This document shows, piece after piece, positions 60,201 through 64,000 of a DNA stretch of 64,000 bases. The stretch spans positions 248,001-312,000 of the forward strand of contig CP137323.1 of assembly GCA_033182465.1 (NCBI GenBank), in the 5' to 3' direction. Origin of the DNA: Sanghuangporus weigelae (Eukaryota > Basidiomycota > Agaricomycetes > Hymenochaetales > Hymenochaetaceae). The position numbers were made by a program, and so were the translations under genes. The notes under the pieces were generated by a model that made no database searches, had not been told where the DNA came from, and saw nothing but the letters and a program-made list of their open reading frames with translations. The first letter of the stretch is position 1. Every line of letters begins with the position of its first letter.

Positions 60201-62137
60201 TGTGTTTATAGAGGTATTCGTTGCAGGATTCCATGATGTTGGGTAAGCATCGCATCCATCTTATCTCTTTCGCCTCCTGAAACTAAACCCATACGTATTA
60301 TCATCTAGACGCGTACATCTTTACTCCTCAGTAACCTACAATCCCCTCCAACAACTCGCTGGGCATCTCAACGGCATCCGCGCCGTCGCACTTTCTTCGC
60401 GTCGTCTCGTCTCAGCAGGCGCCGACAAGGCTCTTGTCTGCTGGGACTGGCGCACCGGGACCAAGATTGTGCGATTTGGGCAGCAGACGACGGTCAATAT
60501 CGGTGTGCAGATTATCAATGGTGATGCGGAGACGGGAGAGAGGATCGTTAGTGTGACGATTGATGGGATCGTCAGGGTCTTTTCTATCGGTGAGTGTTGA
60601 GATTATCAATAAAAAGTCTCTTCTGAGTAGGCTTAATTGATGCATGTTTAGCGAAACGCGAGATGATCTCGCAGTTTAAGCTTTCTGAACTTGGTGGAGG
60701 TGACCCTGTACTTAATGCGAAACTGTTCAATGTCGGTCGTGCCCCGGATAATATGCTCCAGTACGCTATATATTTCCTTGACTCGTAAGATTGTTTTCTG
60801 ATCGAGACTGCCCTGAAGATGGTTCGCAGCGAAAGGCACTCAAATGACTGTACGTTCCCTCTCTTCTCTTGATTTATTCATCCCACACTAAACATTTACC
60901 AGTGTGCAACGAAATCAATCATTCTTCACCTTCAATGGACCGAGAGTGATCAGCAACAGCAATCGGAAGAATCATCATCAATAGCAAGTCCAACTGCTGT
61001 CGACTCTTCTTCTCCAGTGTCCACCCGAGCGAGCATCAAAGGAGGCCGTCAGTCCCTCATTAGCCCTCTTGCTCGGTCAACATCCTCCTCCATTGGTGGT
61101 CCGCGCAAAAAGGTTCTTAGCATGTCTACGTCGTCACGTCCAGGCCGAATCGGTCCAAGACCATCTCTTCCTATCACACCGCTCTCCGCGTCTTCCTCCT
61201 CCCCGTTCTCCATGTCTGCCTCGTCAAGGAGCGGGTCTGCGATGGGATCGCCTGCGACTCCGCTGTTTGCGGTGAGGTTCGGGCAGGCGGCGGTGCTGAC
61301 TGCGCCGCCGAGACTTGTGGCTGTTGTGGAGACGCCGGATGTTGCGCTTGGGTGTGTGGATGCGCAGAAGAGAAGAGTCGTCACCGCCACAAGGTTTAGC
61401 AGTCGGGCGGGTGCTGATCGTCGGGTGGGTTTTATCTTACACACATTATCGTTTGTTCTGGAGCATTTGACTAAACGCTTTTTGTCGATTGATTTAGATC
61501 TTCATATCGACGCATCGCGACGACGTCCCCGAACCCGACGCTGACTCCACCCCTTCCCTCCCTCCACAACCCTCACTCGCTCCCGATGCTATCGCTACCA
61601 ATGCCAATAACAATACCAAAGAATCCGACCCAACGCAATTCAGCACGTCCATCACAGCGCTCTCCGGCGTCTGGGGCGCACTCGCCACCCTTTCCCCTCC
61701 AGACGAGGACAAAGACAAGGACATTACTTCTCCCGCAGTCTTACATTCACTTCAGCAGCAATTAGCTACGAGTGTGAAGGGCGTGTATGGAGGCTTCCCG
61801 GCGAAGTTCCAGGGCCTCGCGACACCTGCTATGAACCCGATGTCGATGCAATTGACCCATGAGGAGGTCGTTGTCGGGTGCGCGGATGGGACTATCTAGT
61901 GAGTTTTCAGTGATCCCCTTTTTTCCCCTGTTTGGTTCATTGTATGAGACGTATACTGATATGATTGGGACGTGTGACAGCGTGATGAGCTTCGTAGGGC
62001 ACGACTACCCGCTTCCTCCTCGTAAGGAGACCACCAATGATGACGATGATGACGAAGGCGAAGAGAATGAAGATGATCAGGACGAAGAAGACGATGACGG
62101 ACTTTCTCAAGCGAAGGAGGAGGAATTTGAGTTCTAG
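57269..62137 (+). CDS. long Ser-rich, coiled-coil, F-box and WD40 protein
   Basis: F-box proteins recruit substrates to SCF ubiquitin ligases, usually through a repeat domain such as WD40. The ATG at 57269 opens a Ser/Thr/Pro-rich region of about 450 residues. A helical segment follows ([37 protein letters not shown]), then [20 protein letters not shown]. Next is the F-box ([42 protein letters not shown]) and WD repeats ([48 protein letters not shown]). After a further Ser-rich stretch the protein ends in an acidic tail ([20 protein letters not shown]). The junction at 59090-59240 stays in frame through a small 20-nt exon, so I treat it as one gene. Two adjacent genes (57269-59120 and 59230-62137) remain possible. 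WD40 exons near 59740-60020 are only partly resolved. Confidence 0.75.
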
Positions 62138-62899
62138 GCTGAGCCTACATCGAGCTCGTCTCGTTACTACCTCGCTCTTGCATATCGATTGATTTGTATG
62201 TTTGTCTGTCTTTCTCTACATTTCCCTACGCTTCTTACCCTCTGGTAATTCTTTGCTATTCACATGCTATCTTCATCTTTCATGAACCAGTTCTATTCTC
62301 TTCTGGATCTCCACGAATCGCATAGGTTACGTACGTTCACGACCCCGTTCTCTTCCCCCTTTTCTTCGACTCCTCATTTCCACGTCTCGTCGCTTTGTAA
62401 AAGTACTCTAACGCCACCAAGTCAATCTTCTGGTTCTTTCTATTCTTTCTCCGTTCTTATACCTTTCCTCGTCTTCCCCCCTGTCTCTCTACCACCACCA
62501 CCTTGAGGTTGGTCTTATAGAATGTCTGTCTGTAAATAGCGTGAATATCGATATTGTACACAGGTGTACGTAAGATAGTTTTGCCGTCTCCGCTGCTAGG
62601 CACCGGAGGACAATCTGGAGTTCATTTCGGCTTGTAGATATACTATGTAGAATGTCAGAGACTGAAGGACGATGGGACCTTCCTGTCCAGCATAGAGAAA
62701 CGTACTGCGCAAATTACTATTACTATTACTATCACCGGCTCACACTTAACTAAGTGGGGACTACGGAGTAGACTAGACTCTACGAGAACCACGAACAAGA
62801 TAAGGGAAATTAGTAAAGTTAATCTATAAGTAGCTCAGTCTCTTCGAGAACGGCAGGACTCGAACAAGCAGCACTCTGTGCACATAGTCCTAAAACGAC
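62138..62899. other. intergenic between convergent genes
   Basis: Probably 3' UTRs of the F-box/WD40 gene and the methyltransferase. Pyrimidine-rich first half; a run of ATT/ACT triplets near 62715. No gene recognised. Confidence 0.4.
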
Positions 62900-64000
62900 C
62901 TAGACAGCAGCAGGAACAGCCACGATCTGCGACATCCAACTCTCCCCCGCACCGGCACCCGCGCCCGCCTCACGCTCATCTCGCGTGTGCACTTCGACGA
63001 TCTCCCACCCCGCGCGAGAAAGGAGGGAGTGGAAGTGGGGGAGCGTGCGTTCGAGGGCGTTGTGGTTCGCGAGCATCTGTCGGTAATTTTTTATATATAA
63101 TGATTAATATGATGATTGAGACGAGTTGAATGAGTTTAATGGTGAGGAGACGTACGATAAGATCGAACTTGTACGCCAGTGCGTTCGCTGCTCCCCAGTT
63201 CGGGAGGAGAGGTTCGGGCGCTTCTCTAATAATCTTCATCATGCTTTTCTTTATTTCTTTCGCGCCAGTGCGATCGTGCGTCATTTTCCTTGCATCCGCG
63301 TCCACGTCCATACTCGAGTCTCGGTCTTTGCACTCCCGACTCCGATTCCGACAAGCAGGCATCAACACGCTGTCCACAAGCACCAACCTCGTCTCCCCCC
63401 TCCCCTTCTCCTCCCCCACCGCACAGCGCAGACGCTCCAAAATCCGCAAACAATGGCTGTCTCCCCAATTATGCGCTATCATCCTCAGGAGGTACACATA
63501 AACAGCCAGCTTTCCTCCCGTATCGGATTCGGGGAAGTAGTCTCCCGGATGCGGCTGCGCCTCGAAGAAATCCTGCACTTCGAACTTCACTCGACCGGAA
63601 TAGAGCGCGGAGGGGTAATGTCTCTCCCAGAACTTCCACATACAACATCCAAAAAAAAAAAAAATCATCATCATCACTGTATTTCCGACCTTCCTAGTAT
63701 ATAGTAAATAAGAGGAGACTCACGCCGGGTGCGACGCGCACGACCTCCTCCGTATCCTGCACCACGAGCCTCAGGTGCGCGTTCGCGCGGAGGACGGGGA
63801 GCGACGCGGCGCCGACGCCGCCCCCCACGTCGACGACGACCGACCCAGGCGGGAGGGCCGTAAAGTCGAAGCCTACTCATTCATCATTAATTATTCGCTT
63901 CGTTTTTCAGTTACTGAAGGACCGGAGCGGAATTATAGATTGTTTTTGGGTATGAACGTCAACGTCACCTTTGAGTATAGCGCCCTCGCCCTCGAGCGCG
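62900..64000 (-). CDS. SAM-dependent O-methyltransferase, C-terminal part (runs off the window)
   Basis: Transfers a methyl group from S-adenosylmethionine, typically to a hydroxyl of a secondary metabolite (plant-type O-methyltransferase family 2). Visible exons in order: ALEGEGAILKG at the window edge, the SAM-binding loop PPGSVVVDVGGGVGAASLPV with LVVQDTEEVVR, then WKFWERHYPSAL. Next come DFFEAQPHPGDYFP, the catalytic-base region YLLRMIAHNWGDSHC (His) and RLVLVDSVLMP. The end is YKFDLI, QMLANHNALERTLPHFHSLL and the stop at 62900. An unusual low-complexity loop follows LVLVDSVLMPACRN (Lys/Asp-rich, about 45 residues). The intron near 63640-63720 contains an A run followed by ATC repeats. 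The N-terminal dimerisation domain lies beyond the window. Confidence 0.88.

Noticed and set aside
62830-62870. Possible tRNA gene (TAGCTCAG and GACTCGAAC-like boxes)
   Set aside because: The A-box-like and B-box-like words are on opposite strands and no acceptor or T stem pairs; it also overlaps the 3' flank of the methyltransferase.
63126-63704. 192-codon plus-strand open frame
   Set aside because: Shadow of the O-methyltransferase exons on the minus strand, kept open by GC-biased codon use.
1-64000. CRISPR array or prokaryotic operon features
   Set aside because: The window is plainly eukaryotic, with spliced genes throughout; the only regular arrays are the coding TPR repeats.

Overview
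The window looks like part of an Agaricomycete (mushroom-forming basidiomycete) genome. Genes are cut by many short introns, mostly about 50-60 bp. The gene set is typical of that group: a DUF6533 membrane protein, CHAT-TPR proteins, a secreted tannase/feruloyl esterase and type-B carboxylesterase, a cytochrome P450, a DUR3-type urea transporter, an FHA-RING ligase of the Dma1 type and an HMG-box protein. All calls come from reading translations and splice sites by eye; no database search was possible.

Left part (1-10 kb): a secreted-esterase neighbourhood. An intact carboxylesterase (3661-6029, minus) and an intact tannase-family esterase (8168-9949, minus) flank profilin (7092-7782, minus). 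A decayed second carboxylesterase (2390-3243) and a decayed tannase 3' fragment (1788-2250) lie to their left.

Middle-left (12-21.4 kb): a decayed CHAT-TPR gene on the plus strand is interrupted by a Copia retrotransposon (13227-20566) with 545-bp LTRs and a 5-bp target duplication. The Copia element is itself interrupted by a 1.54-kb TG...CA unit (15105-16643) with its own 5-bp target duplication and a single 291-codon open frame of unknown function. The layers are therefore gene, Copia, then an unknown LTR-like unit.

Centre (22.6-39.4 kb): Dma1-like FHA-RING ligase (plus), a classical short-chain dehydrogenase (plus) facing an NAD(P)H-hydrate epimerase (minus), a DUF6533 membrane protein (plus), an epoxide hydrolase (minus) with a decayed copy beside it, and a UBR7-like ligase (minus).

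Right (40-64 kb): cytochrome P450 (minus), DUR3-like urea transporter (minus), a small relic of the same Copia family (48.4 kb), a second CHAT-TPR locus (49.2-52.6 kb, minus) with eleven full 45-residue repeat units and a partial twelfth, an HMG-box protein with an interrupted box (minus), a long coiled-coil/F-box/WD40 protein (plus) and the C-terminal part of a SAM-dependent O-methyltransferase running off the window end (minus).

The genes do not form one obvious pathway. The recurring theme is local duplication followed by decay (esterases, epoxide hydrolase, CHAT-TPR) together with recent retroelement activity.
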